Assembly: GCA_020430675.1 (NCBI GenBank)
Contig: JAGQJJ010000184.1
Location: 1 to 7,278, forward strand
DNA from: Myxococcales bacterium
GTDB lineage: Bacteria; Myxococcota; Bradymonadia; UBA7976; UBA1532
Reading direction: 5' to 3'
Length of the DNA: 7,278 bases
Positions within the stretch are counted from its first letter, which is position 1. Every line of letters begins with the position of its first letter. The notes below the pieces were generated by a model. The model did no database searches, was not told the origin of the DNA, and saw only the letters and a program-made list of their open reading frames with translations. Shown piece after piece: positions 1 to 7,278 of the stretch. Position numbers and translations under genes: made by a program.

Positions 1-1342
1 AGCCCACCAGATCCGCGCCCGGGCCATCAACGACGCGGCGGTCGGACCAACGCAGCGTGAGGGTGGCTTCGTCGCCGGTGAGGCCGAGGCGGTAGACGTC
101 GAGGCCGCCAGCGTGATCGCCGGCGCCACGGGCGCCGTTGGCGGCGCGGGCCGGATCGCCAAACGGGCCCTCGTGCGCGCCGGGGGCGTCGATCACGGTG
201 TCGGCAAATGCGGCGGCGCCGCGACGGCTGAGCGGTCGGGCGGGCGCCGGGGCGGGCGTCTGGGTGGCGCCGAAGACCGCGAGCGGTTCGGTGCTCTGCA
301 CGTCGAAGACATGCACCGCGTGCGTGGCCCAGGCGGTGACCGCCATGCGCCGTCCGGCGGCGTCGAACGCGGCGTGCCAGGGGTTGCTGCCGCTTTGCAG
401 CACATAGCGGGCGACCTCGGTGCCGCGGTCGCGGTCGTAGGCGATGACGTTGTTGTCGCCCGAGTGCACGACGTAGAGGCGGTCGCCGCGCACGTGCAGG
501 TCGTTGGGCACGAGGCCCAGGCCGTCGACCACGGTGTCGACGGGCGCGGCGCAGTCATCGGCCAGATCGGCGAGGTTCACGTGGCGGACGCGGCCGGCGT
601 GCACCAGCAGCACGTACAGGTCATCGCCGTCGACCACCGGGGCCTGCGCGCCTTCGACCTCGCCCGGCACCTCGCCCACTTCGACGGCGCAGCCGGTGGG
701 CGCGCCCTCGGCGTCGAGCAGGTAGAGGCGGTCGGTGTTGAAGTCGACGACCGCAAAGCCCTCGCGCCAGGCGGCGACGGCGCCGAGCGCGAGGCGCGGG
801 GCGGGGCCGAGGCGCGTCGGCGCCGCCGGGTCGCCCTTCCAGGCCAGCGGGTCGGTCTCAAAGGGCCAGACGGCATCGGTCAGGCCCGAGGTGACCAGCG
901 CGCGGTCGCCGTGAAAGGCCAGATCGATCGGCGCCGCCGGGTCGAGCGGCAGCGCGAGGTGGTCGCCGGGGCCCGCCGCGTCGGCCAGGGCTCTGAGCGG
1001 CACGACGTCGATGCCGCCGGGCGAGGCGGCACGCGGGTGGTCGAAGTCGGTGAAGTCGAGCGCGCCGGTGCACACGGCGTACAGGCGATCGCCTTGCACG
1101 ACGAGGCGCTGCGGGTTGAGGCCGGTGGTCGGGATGCGGTTTTGCAGGGCGCCGGTGGTGGCGTCGATCACCGTCAACGCACCGGGCCGCCAGCCATCGG
1201 CGCCGTAGCCCGTATTGGCCACCACCAGGGCGTCGCCGACAAAAACCAGCGCCTGGGGGCGATCGAAGAGCGTCGGCGTCGGGGCGGGCGCCTCGTCGGT
1301 GCCGCAGCCGAGCAGGGCCAGGGCGAGCAGGATGCGCCTCAT
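1..1342 (-). CDS. Beta-propeller (YncE/BtuG-like) surface lipoprotein, C-terminus beyond left edge
   Basis: This frame is open from the ATG at 1342 to the window edge (447 codons, no stop). AGGAGG lies 4 nt before the start, and the ATG overlaps the stop of the ATPase gene (ATGA). The protein opens with a short lipoprotein signal (MRRILLALALLGC, lipid Cys13). Residues 27-360 carry repeated propeller-like strands, such as NPQRLVVQGDRLYAV (76-90), PNDLHVRGDRLYVVHSGDNN (279-298) and NPWHAAFDAAGRRMAVTAW (320-338), each ending in a VID/AYD/VFD-type strand. A Pro/Ala linker (363-370) leads to a second domain (about 378 onward) with GGLDVYRLGL and VVDGPGADLV, which resembles proteins annotated 'cell surface protein' beside cobalamin transporters. 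BtuG of Bacteroides is also a propeller lipoprotein and binds B12 at the surface. By that analogy and the operon context, I infer corrinoid capture. The ligand is unproven, and the signal peptide is unusually short. Confidence 0.85.
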   Translation of the reverse strand, partial: MRRILLALALLGCGTDEAPAPTPTLFDRPQALVFVGDALVVANTGYGADGWRPGALTVIDATTGALQNRIPTTGLNPQRLVVQGDRLYAVCTGALDFTDFDHPRAASPGGIDVVPLRALADAAGPGDHLALPLDPAAPIDLAFHGDRALVTSGLTDAVWPFETDPLAWKGDPAAPTRLGPAPRLALGAVAAWREGFAVVDFNTDRLYLLDAEGAPTGCAVEVGEVPGEVEGAQAPVVDGDDLYVLLVHAGRVRHVNLADLADDCAAPVDTVVDGLGLVPNDLHVRGDRLYVVHSGDNNVIAYDRDRGTEVARYVLQSGSNPWHAAFDAAGRRMAVTAWATHAVHVFDVQSTEPLAVFGATQTPAPAPARPLSRRGAAAFADTVIDAPGAHEGPFGDPARAANGARGAGDHAGGLDVYRLGLTGDEATLTLRWSDRRVVDGPGADLVG

Positions 1343-2115
1343 GAGGCCTCCTCGGTGCGCAGGCCGAGCACCTGCGGGCAGCCGTGCGCAGGGTGCGCGA
1401 TGACCTGCACCGGCGCGCCGTAGATCTCGGTCAGCCGCGCCGCGGTCAGCACCTCGGCGGGCGGGCCGTCGAGCACGGCGGCGCCGCGGTGCAAGAGCAG
1501 CACACGCGGGCAGTACAGGGCGGCCAGGTTCAGGTCGTGCAACGCCACCACCACGGTCAGGCGGCCCTTGATGTTCAGGCGCTGCAGCAACGAGAGCAGG
1601 GCCGCGCCATGGCCCAGGTCGAGGTGGGCGGCGGGCTCGTCGAGCAGCAGCGCAGGCGTGCACTGGGCCAGGGCGCGGGCGATGCGCACGCGCTGATACT
1701 CGCCGCCGCTGAGCCGCTCGACCGGCCGGTCGGCCAGCGCGTCGAGGCCGGTTGCGACGAGCGCGGTGGCGATGGCGGCCCGGTCGGCGTCGTCGGGCGC
1801 GCTCAGGGGGCCCTGCCAGGCGAAGCGGCCCAAAGCGACCGCGGCGGTGACGGTCAGGCCGGCGGGTCGGGGCTCGGTCTGGGGCAGCAGGGCGACGCGG
1901 CGGGCGATCTGGCGGCGGGGCGCGCGCGCCGGGTCGAGGCCATCGAGCGCCACCTGGCCGGCGGTGGGTCGCAGCAGGCCGGCGAGGCAGCGCAGCAGCG
2001 TCGACTTGCCGGCGCCGTTGGGCCCGACCAGCGCGACCAGCTCGCCTTCCTGCACCTGCAGGTCGAGGGGCGCGGTCAGGCCGTGCGGGGCCACGAGGCC
2101 GGTGACGGCGATCAT
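1339..2115 (-). CDS. btuD: Cobalamin-type ABC importer ATPase (BtuD/FecE family)
   Basis: This 258-residue cytoplasmic ATPase would power the adjacent permease. All ABC motifs are present: Walker A GPNGAGKST (31-39), Q-loop Gln79 in LLPQTEP, signature LSGGE (135-139), Walker B LLLDEP (156-161) with catalytic Glu160, D-loop HLD (164-166) and switch His193 in ALHDLN. The C-terminal HPAHGCPQV (241-249) fits the tail of the FecE/BtuD/HmuV group. The ATG at 2115 overlaps the permease stop (ATGA), which decides the start over an upstream in-frame ATG inside the permease gene. Its own stop overlaps the propeller lipoprotein start in the same way. Length is normal for the family. Family assignment is secure. 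Cobalamin rather than haem or ferric-siderophore specificity rests on the neighbouring binding protein. Confidence 0.95.
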   Translation of the reverse strand: MIAVTGLVAPHGLTAPLDLQVQEGELVALVGPNGAGKSTLLRCLAGLLRPTAGQVALDGLDPARAPRRQIARRVALLPQTEPRPAGLTVTAAVALGRFAWQGPLSAPDDADRAAIATALVATGLDALADRPVERLSGGEYQRVRIARALAQCTPALLLDEPAAHLDLGHGAALLSLLQRLNIKGRLTVVVALHDLNLAALYCPRVLLLHRGAAVLDGPPAEVLTAARLTEIYGAPVQVIAHPAHGCPQVLGLRTEEAS

Positions 2116-3113
2116 GAGAGCCCTCGGTGCCGCAGCAGCCACAAGAAGAACGGGCCGCCCAGGCAGCCGGTGATGACGCCCACGGGCAAGGCGCGGTCGG
2201 GCATGGCCACCCGGGCGCCCAGGTCGGCGGCGACCAGGGTCGCGGCGCCGGCGACCGCCGCGACCGGGATCAGCCAGCGGTGGCCGGGGCCGACAAAAAA
2301 GCGGACCGCGTGGGGCACGATGAGGCCGACAAAGCCGATGAGTCCGCAGAAGGCCACCGCGCCGGCGACGAGCAGGGCCGAGGCGCCGAGCACCAGCAGC
2401 TTGGTGCGCCGGGCGTCGACGCCGAGCCCGCGGGCGGCGTCTTCGCCGAGCTGCAGCGCGTCGAGGGCGCGGGCGGTGAGCTGCAACGTCGCCAGGCCGG
2501 GCACGGCAAACAGCGCGACCAGCCCGACCTCGGTGAAGCCGCGCCCGCCCAGGTCGCCGAGCAGCCAGCGCAGGATGTCGCCGGCGTGGGTCTCGGCCAG
2601 CACCAGCACCAGCGAGACGCCGGCCGAGCAGGTCAGGCCGACGGCCACGCCGGCGAGCAGCACGCCGGCGAGGGGGAGCTGATCGGCGACGCGGGCCAAT
2701 GACCAGACCGTCGCCGCGGCCAATGCGGCGCCGGCAAATGCGCCGATCGGGGCCGCGCCGACCGCCGCTTGACCGCGCAGGGCCAGCAGCAGCGTGGCCG
2801 CCGCGCCCAGCGCGCCGCCGGCGGCGATGCCCAGCACGTAGGGATCGGCGAGCGGGTTGCGGAACAGGCCTTGAAGCGCGGCGCCGCTCGCCGAGAGCGA
2901 GGCGCCGACCAGGGCGCCGAGGCAGAGGCGGGGCAGGCGCACCGACCAGACGATCGCGGCGGTGGTGGCGTCGGTGCCCGCTTGCGGGCCCCCGAAGATC
3001 ACGGTCAGCACGTCAGCGAGCGGCACGTCGACGCTGCCGATCGCCGCGCCGGCGGCCATCGCGATCAGCAGCAGGGCAATGGCGCCGACCAGCGCCCACG
3101 GACCGCGCATCAT
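2112..3113 (-). CDS. btuC: Cobalamin-type ABC importer permease (BtuC/FecCD family)
   Basis: This 333-residue, strongly hydrophobic inner-membrane protein has the FecCD-family layout of about ten helices. Family motifs appear in order: RLPR (59-62), the long SGAALQGLFRNPLADPYVLG block (76-95), the cytoplasmic LQLGEDAARGLG region (220-231) expected to contact the ATPase, GLIGFVGLIVPHAVR (257-271), and ALPVGVITGCLGGPFF (308-323). It would form the homodimeric channel for a B12-sized ligand delivered by the upstream binding protein. The start is the ATG pair at 3113/3110. The first ATG overlaps the TGA of the binding-protein gene, and the stop overlaps the ATPase start, so the three proteins are probably translationally coupled. 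An in-frame ORF runs further upstream through the binding-protein gene, but its Arg-rich translation has no membrane character and is not part of the protein. Confidence 0.95.
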   Translation of the reverse strand: MMRGPWALVGAIALLLIAMAAGAAIGSVDVPLADVLTVIFGGPQAGTDATTAAIVWSVRLPRLCLGALVGASLSASGAALQGLFRNPLADPYVLGIAAGGALGAAATLLLALRGQAAVGAAPIGAFAGAALAAATVWSLARVADQLPLAGVLLAGVAVGLTCSAGVSLVLVLAETHAGDILRWLLGDLGGRGFTEVGLVALFAVPGLATLQLTARALDALQLGEDAARGLGVDARRTKLLVLGASALLVAGAVAFCGLIGFVGLIVPHAVRFFVGPGHRWLIPVAAVAGAATLVAADLGARVAMPDRALPVGVITGCLGGPFFLWLLRHRGLS

Positions 3114-4006
3114 GGCGCGGCGCCTTGGGGCAGCACCTTGGCCAACCACGTCACGCCGTCGACCACGCGCGGGCCGAAGCGCGAGAGCCAGTCGGCGTTG
3201 GGCACGGCGTAGACGCGCCGGGTGCGCACCGCGGTGATCGCCGAAAATCCGGGCCGGTCGCCGCGCAGGATGGCGTCGCGGGCCTCGGCGCTGGTGGTGA
3301 TGATCACCTCGGGATCGGCGCCGATGACCTGCTCGGCGGTGACCTGCGGCCACTCGGCGTCGATGCCCAGCGCGTCACGGGCGCCGGCGCGGCGCAGGGC
3401 GTCGCCGACAAAACCCTTGGGCCCGGCGGCGACCATCGGCTGGCTGGCGATCTCGTAGTAGACCCGCGGGCCGGGCCCGGCGGGCAGGTGCACGGCGGCC
3501 AGCGCGGTCTTGAAGCGTTTCGCCGCGGCCTCGGCCGGCGCACTGCGACCGACCAGCGCGCCGACGGTGCGCAGCGCCTTCGCCACCGCCTCGACCGTGG
3601 GCGGTTGCAGCACGAAGGTGGTCAAGCCGCGCGCTTCGAGGCGTTGGCGCACGTCGAGGCTGCCGTCGAGCATGAGCACCAGGTCGGGGCGCGTGGCCAG
3701 GATGCGCTCGTAATCGGGCGGGAAGAGGCTGCCCACCGCGGGCACGGCCGCGGCGGCGGGCGGGTGGTCGCAGTGCACGGTGCGTCCGACGAGCAGGTCG
3801 CCGGCGCCGACGGCAAAGACCAGCTCGGTGGTCGAGGGCGAGAGGGAAAGCACGCGGCGGGCCGGGGCGGGCAGCCGCACGGTGCGGCCGGCGTCGTCGA
3901 CCACCGACAACGCCGCCGGGGCGGGCGCGGGCGGCTCGGACGGGCTTCGGGCGCAGCCGGCCAGACAGAGCGCCAGCAGCAGAAGGCCGGGAGAGGAAGG
4001 TCGCAC
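3110..4006 (-). CDS. btuF: Cobalamin-type periplasmic substrate-binding lipoprotein (BtuF)
   Basis: This 298-residue class III binding protein has a lipoprotein signal ending in LAGC (15-18, lipid Cys18). A Pro/Ala spacer leads to the first lobe with SLSPSTTELVFAVGAGDLLVG (54-74). Next come PDLVLMLDG, a rigid linker helix, and the second lobe with YYEIASQPMVAAGPKGF. The best pointers to B12 are EWPQVTAEQVIGADPEVII (218-236) and ADWLSRFGPRVV (271-282). They parallel WPQVSREQVL and SDWFERASPR of E. coli BtuF as I recall it. Its role would be to carry the ligand in the periplasm and dock on the BtuC-type permease encoded next. The frame stays open upstream to 4432, but that extension is antisense to another lipoprotein. 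The GTG at 4006 puts the signal peptide at the N-terminus. No ribosome-binding site precedes it; a TTG at 4042 is a weaker alternative. Haem or siderophore binding is possible but less likely. Confidence 0.9.
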   Translation of the reverse strand: MRPSSPGLLLLALCLAGCARSPSEPPAPAPAALSVVDDAGRTVRLPAPARRVLSLSPSTTELVFAVGAGDLLVGRTVHCDHPPAAAAVPAVGSLFPPDYERILATRPDLVLMLDGSLDVRQRLEARGLTTFVLQPPTVEAVAKALRTVGALVGRSAPAEAAAKRFKTALAAVHLPAGPGPRVYYEIASQPMVAAGPKGFVGDALRRAGARDALGIDAEWPQVTAEQVIGADPEVIITTSAEARDAILRGDRPGFSAITAVRTRRVYAVPNADWLSRFGPRVVDGVTWLAKVLPQGAAP

Positions 4007-4012
4007 CCGGCT

Positions 4013-4042
4013 TGCATAGTCTTCGCGATGCTTTTCGTTCAA
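4013..4042 (-). promoter_or_regulatory. Possible btuF promoter giving a leaderless transcript
   Basis: On the minus strand TTGAAC (4042-4037) is followed after 18 nt by TATGCA (4018-4013). Exactly six bases then precede the GTG at 4006, so the transcript would start at or within a base or two of the start codon. That fits the lack of a Shine-Dalgarno sequence before btuF. The -10 matches TATAAT at only three positions, so this stays a candidate. Confidence 0.3.
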
Positions 4043-4085
4043 GCGGGTTGTCGAGGTTTTTGGCCGCGTGTTACGCCCGTCCGCC

Positions 4086-4090
4086 GGAGG
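4086..4090 (+). promoter_or_regulatory. Ribosome-binding site of the repeat lipoprotein
   Basis: GGAGG stands six bases before the ATG at 4097. It fixes the start of the lipoprotein against the very long in-frame upstream extension (open from 2699), and places the hydrophobic signal peptide at the true N-terminus. Confidence 0.75.
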
Positions 4091-4096
4091 TGGCAT

Positions 4097-4983
4097 ATGC
4101 GGATGGCTGGATGGATTCTGCCCGCAGCGCTCGCGGCGGTGGCGCTCTTGGGCTGCGATGACGATGACGACGGTGGCGCGATCGCGGTCGATATGGGCGC
4201 CGGCGGCGAAGGCGGGCAGGGCGGCGAAGGCGGGCAGGGCGGCGAAGGCGGGCAGGGCGGCGAAGGCGGGCAAGGCGGCGAAGGCGGCGCGGGCCCGGTG
4301 GCTCCGATCGACGTGCGCGGCGCGTATGTCGACGGCTTCGACACCCCGCACGACGTCCGCCCCGACGCCTGGCAGCAGGGCGCCGACATGCCCTCGGTGG
4401 CGACCTTCACTTACGTCGACAACGCCAACCACTTCGCGGTGGGCCAGAACGGCGCGGCCGATCCGTTCAACCCCGAGCTGTGGAGCCGCTTCGACTGGAC
4501 GTTTGCCGACGGGCAGCTCTGGTATTGCCAGTCGGCCTACGACGCGGCCACCGAAGCCGACGCGCGCGCCGCCTCGGCCGACGCCAGCGCGCCGGCCACC
4601 GCGGGCTGCGGCGGCTTTCAGTGGAGCGCGCTGCGCCCGGCGACCCCACCTTCGATCGTCGGCGCCTACGATGACGGCTTCGGCGCCCAGACCATCGACG
4701 CGCTGACCTGGGTGCAGGGCGAAGGCGACATGGCCAGCGTGTTCATCTTCACCGAGGTCGACGACGCCGCCGGCTTTGCGGTGGCGCGCAACACCGATGC
4801 CAACCCGTTCAACCCGGGCGCCTGGAGCCGCTTCGACTGGGCCGAGGTCGGCGGTCAGCTCTGGTTCTGCCAGAGCGCCTACGACGCGCCCGACGCGGCG
4901 ACCGCGCGCGCGGCGATGGCCGATTCGACCGACCCTGCGACCGGCGGGTGCAGCGACTTCCCGTGGAGCATGCTGACGCCGCG

Positions 4984-4987
<4 letters not shown>
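4097..4987 (+). CDS. Uncharacterised lipoprotein with Gly-rich linker and two tandem ~110-residue domains
   Basis: This 296-residue protein starts with a lipoprotein signal ending in LLGC (lipid Cys20), followed at once by five Asp. A flexible GEGGQG linker (about 35-66) then leads to two homologous domains at 71-181 and 186-296. Both show the pattern G-AY-DGF ... W-QG ... S-V...FT-VD ... FAV--N ... PFNP--WSRFDW ... GQLW(Y/F)CQSAYDA ... PAT-GC--F-WS-L-P. Each has two cysteines exactly 27 residues apart (144/171 and 258/285), probably one disulfide per domain. The aromatic-rich, Asp-rich make-up suggests a small extracytoplasmic beta domain. I recall similar repeats in predicted lipoproteins of Myxococcota/Bradymonadota but know no function. 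It diverges from the B12 import operon and its stop overlaps the stop of the response regulator, so no partnership can be claimed. Envelope location is well supported; the role is unknown. Confidence 0.9.
4205..4294 (+). repeat. 18-bp in-frame tandem repeat (GEGGQG linker)
   Basis: Five head-to-tail 18-base units sit in frame. The first three are identical at base level, the fourth differs by one base (CAA for CAG), and the fifth diverges at its end to encode GEGGAG. Each unit encodes Gly-Glu-Gly-Gly-Gln-Gly. Because the unit length is a multiple of three, copy-number change would lengthen or shorten the linker without breaking the frame. Confidence 0.95.
4307..4984 (+). repeat. Internal duplication: two copies of the domain within the lipoprotein
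   Basis: Copy 1 spans 4307-4639 and copy 2 spans 4652-4984, separated by four codons. They align end to end at protein level with an identical Cys-Cys spacing. At base level only short runs match, for example TGGAGCCGCTTCGACTGG in both copies. The duplication is therefore old rather than a recent slippage event. Confidence 0.9.
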
Positions 4988-6368
<1,381 letters not shown>

Positions 6369-6372
<4 letters not shown>

Positions 6373-7004
6373 CCGCCGGCCTTGACGCTCGGGTTGAGGG
6401 TGTAGGTCCCGGTCCACGTGGCCTGCCCGAGCACATGGCCGGACAGCGCGGCGCGCACGTCGGCGCCGTCGAGCGTGCCTTCGAGGGGCAGCCGCTCGAC
6501 ATCGAGGGCGTAAAGCGTGAACAGGTAATGATGCAGGCGCGCATCGTTCCACGGCGGGCACGGGCCGTCGTAGCCGTACCAGTCGCCGCCCATCTTGGCG
6601 TCGCCGGCAAACCAGCCCGTGTAGTCGTTGCGGCCATGTCGCGCGCCCAGCGGCGCCGCCGGGCCGGGCTTTCCGCCAGCGGTCACGCCCTGCGAGAGCG
6701 CGCCTTCAGCCAGCCCGGTCGCCGCCGGGTGCAGGTCGACCAGCACCCAGTGGAAGAAGTCGACCCGCGGCAGGTCGATGGGCACCGTCTTGCCCTCTTG
6801 ATTGACCGCGTCGCCCACGCTGGGCACGTCGGGATCATGGCAGATGAGCGCCAGCGACTTCGTGCCGGCGGGCAGATCGGTCCAGGCGAAGTGCGGGTTC
6901 CGGTTGTCGGCGAACGTGACGTGGGTCTTGGCGTCGGGCCTGCCGACCGCGTACTTCGCGGGGATGGGCGCGCCGTTGGCGAAGCTGTCGCTCCAGAACT
7001 TCAT
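6369..7004 (-). CDS. PEBP / YbhB-YbcL (Raf kinase inhibitor-like) family protein
   Basis: This 211-residue soluble protein has no signal peptide, so it is probably cytoplasmic. PEBP hallmarks are the anion-pocket motif CHDPDVP (55-61) preceded by LPAGTKSLAL, the FHWVLVDL strand (84-91), and a second pocket block GRNDYTGW ... YGYDGPCPP (124-151) followed by HHYLFTLYALD (158-168). Bacterial members such as E. coli YbhB are about 158 residues. This one is longer, with extra sequence around 64-80 and 98-125. The biochemical role of bacterial PEBPs is poorly defined, and ligand or partner binding at the pocket is the usual suggestion. GGAGG (7010-7014) lies five bases before the ATG at 7004 and fixes the start; the frame continues upstream but is non-coding there. 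It is the first gene of a two-gene unit with the response regulator. Confidence 0.94.
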
Positions 7005-7009
7005 GTAGG

Positions 7010-7014
7010 CCTCC
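7010..7014 (-). promoter_or_regulatory. Ribosome-binding site of the PEBP gene
   Basis: GGAGG on the minus strand, five bases before the ATG at 7004. It selects the short 211-residue product over the in-frame extension that runs back into the preceding gene. Confidence 0.75.
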
Positions 7015-7034
7015 GGGGGGTCTGACCGAGTCGG

Positions 7035-7063
7035 ACCATCGTCGACCGGCCGGACCGTGTCAA
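7035..7063 (-). promoter_or_regulatory. Candidate sigma-70-type promoter for the PEBP/response-regulator unit
   Basis: On the minus strand a perfect TTGACA (7063-7058) is separated by 17 nt from GATGGT (7040-7035), a plausible GC-rich -10. The predicted start near 7028 leaves a leader of about 23 nt containing the GGAGG site. The -35 box overlaps the TGA of the upstream gene. A small palindrome, CCGA-G-TCGG (7026-7034), sits at the expected start point and could be an operator, though it is short enough to arise by chance. Confidence 0.45.
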
Positions 7064-7278
7064 TCCACACCGGCGTCGGGCGCCTCGGCCGGCGGGGCCG
7101 GGTGCTCCAACCACCAGAGCCGCCGCCAGCCGCGGGCGTCGTCGACCGGCAGGCCGCGAGCGCTGCTGCGGGCGGCGACGTGCTCGGCGGCGGCGGCCAG
7201 CGGGCGCAGGCCGGCGAGCGGCGCCAATCCAACCAGCAGCAGCGCGGCGCCGACGCGCAGGTCGAAGCGGTCATGCGG
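7060..7278 (-). CDS. C-terminal fragment of an unidentified, possibly membrane-anchored protein
   Basis: The last 72 codons of a minus-strand gene are visible, ending in TGA at 7062-7060; the start lies off the right edge. The fragment has one hydrophobic stretch (LRVGAALLLVGLAPLAGL, residues 7-24 of the visible part) that could be a membrane helix, then an Ala/Arg-rich segment, a WRRLWWLEHP patch and a Pro/Ala-rich acidic tail. I do not recognise a family. The evidence for coding is the open frame in the direction of the downstream genes, the hydrophobic pattern, and a candidate promoter for the next gene beginning exactly at its stop. It may or may not be cotranscribed with the PEBP gene, 55 bp downstream. 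Confidence 0.6.
   Translation of the reverse strand, partial: PHDRFDLRVGAALLLVGLAPLAGLRPLAAAAEHVAARSSARGLPVDDARGWRRLWWLEHPAPPAEAPDAGVD

Larger units (their letters stand above)
4007..4096. promoter_or_regulatory. Divergent intergenic region between btuF and the repeat lipoprotein
   Basis: These 90 bp are the only spacer between two outward-facing genes, so both promoters should lie here or inside the opposing coding sequence. It is locally richer in A and T than its flanks. A possible btuF promoter on the minus strand is listed separately. For the plus strand I see only a weak TTGTCG / TTACGC pair with 17-nt spacing (from 4044 onward), which I do not trust. The gap is too short for a full cobalamin riboswitch, and no B12-box sequence was found on the minus strand. 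Confidence 0.5.

Noticed and set aside
113..1423. Long plus-strand open frame (436 codons) opposite the propeller gene
   Set aside because: Its translation is Ala/Gly/Arg/Val-rich with no domain. It is an antisense shadow of the GC-rich minus-strand gene, which has a lipobox, an RBS and propeller repeats.
1384..2702. Plus-strand open frames (432 and 191 codons) opposite the ATPase and permease genes
   Set aside because: Low-complexity Arg/Gln/Gly-rich products lying antisense to two genes with complete family motifs.
4000..4030. Minus-strand AAGCCGGGTG near btuF resembling part of a cobalamin riboswitch core
   Set aside because: There is no B12 box or companion stems, and the sequence overlaps the btuF start codon. 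It is most likely chance.
2699..4096. N-terminal extension of the plus-strand lipoprotein by 466 codons
   Set aside because: The extension is antisense to btuC and btuF and Arg/Gly-rich. The ATG at 4097 has GGAGG six bases upstream and starts a clear lipoprotein signal.
4090..4112. TGGCAT...GGC near the lipoprotein start as a sigma-54 promoter
   Set aside because: The -12 TTGC element is missing and the match overlaps the start codon, so it cannot serve this gene.
4277..4294. Gly-rich repeat considered as a CRISPR-like array
   Set aside because: The units are contiguous, in frame and lack spacers; they encode a protein linker.
4007..4432. Upstream extension of the btuF frame to an ATG at 4432
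   Set aside because: It is antisense to the lipoprotein, including its Gly-rich repeat, and would bury the BtuF signal peptide inside the protein.
6373..6561. N-terminal extension of the response regulator to an ATG at 6561
   Set aside because: The extra 63 residues are Arg-rich and out of frame within the PEBP gene. The GTG at 6372 sits directly before the receiver domain.

Overview
The window is GC-rich, tightly packed bacterial DNA, about 97% coding by my gene calls. Base composition, lipoproteins with Gly-rich linkers behind an LLGC lipobox, an NtrC-type sigma-54 activator and a BtuFCD-type importer joined to a beta-propeller lipoprotein suggest a Gram-negative of the Myxococcota/Bradymonadota ('deltaproteobacterial') kind. 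That placement is inference from gene style, not from a marker gene.

Layout. (1) Bases 1-4006, minus strand: a four-gene operon for import of a corrinoid, most likely vitamin B12. It runs from a lipoprotein substrate-binding protein (BtuF type), through a FecCD-family permease (BtuC type) and its ATPase (BtuD type), to a beta-propeller surface-type lipoprotein whose C-terminus lies off the left edge. All three junctions are 4-bp ATGA overlaps. The propeller gene has no stop inside the window, so simple complete-ORF scans miss it. (2) Bases 4097-4987, plus strand: a divergent, uncharacterised lipoprotein with an Asp run after the lipid cysteine, an 18-bp tandem-repeat linker, and two copies of a ~110-residue domain. 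(3) Bases 4984-7004, minus strand: a YbhB-like PEBP protein followed by a complete NtrC-family response regulator, joined by a GTGA overlap. The regulator's stop codon overlaps the stop of the plus-strand lipoprotein. (4) Bases 7060-7278, minus strand: the C-terminal end of an unidentified gene.

How the genes work together. The import operon is coherent: the propeller lipoprotein would capture ligand at the surface, BtuF would carry it in the periplasm, and BtuCD would pump it across the inner membrane at the cost of ATP. No outer-membrane TonB receptor is visible, but the operon may continue to the left. The PEBP/response-regulator pair is a separate unit without a sensor kinase in view. There are only two intergenic gaps (4007-4096 and 7005-7059). 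No RNA gene, insertion sequence, CRISPR array or convincing terminator was seen. The best candidate for something new is the propeller lipoprotein, which looks like a BtuG-type binder extended by a second surface domain. The two-repeat lipoprotein is next.
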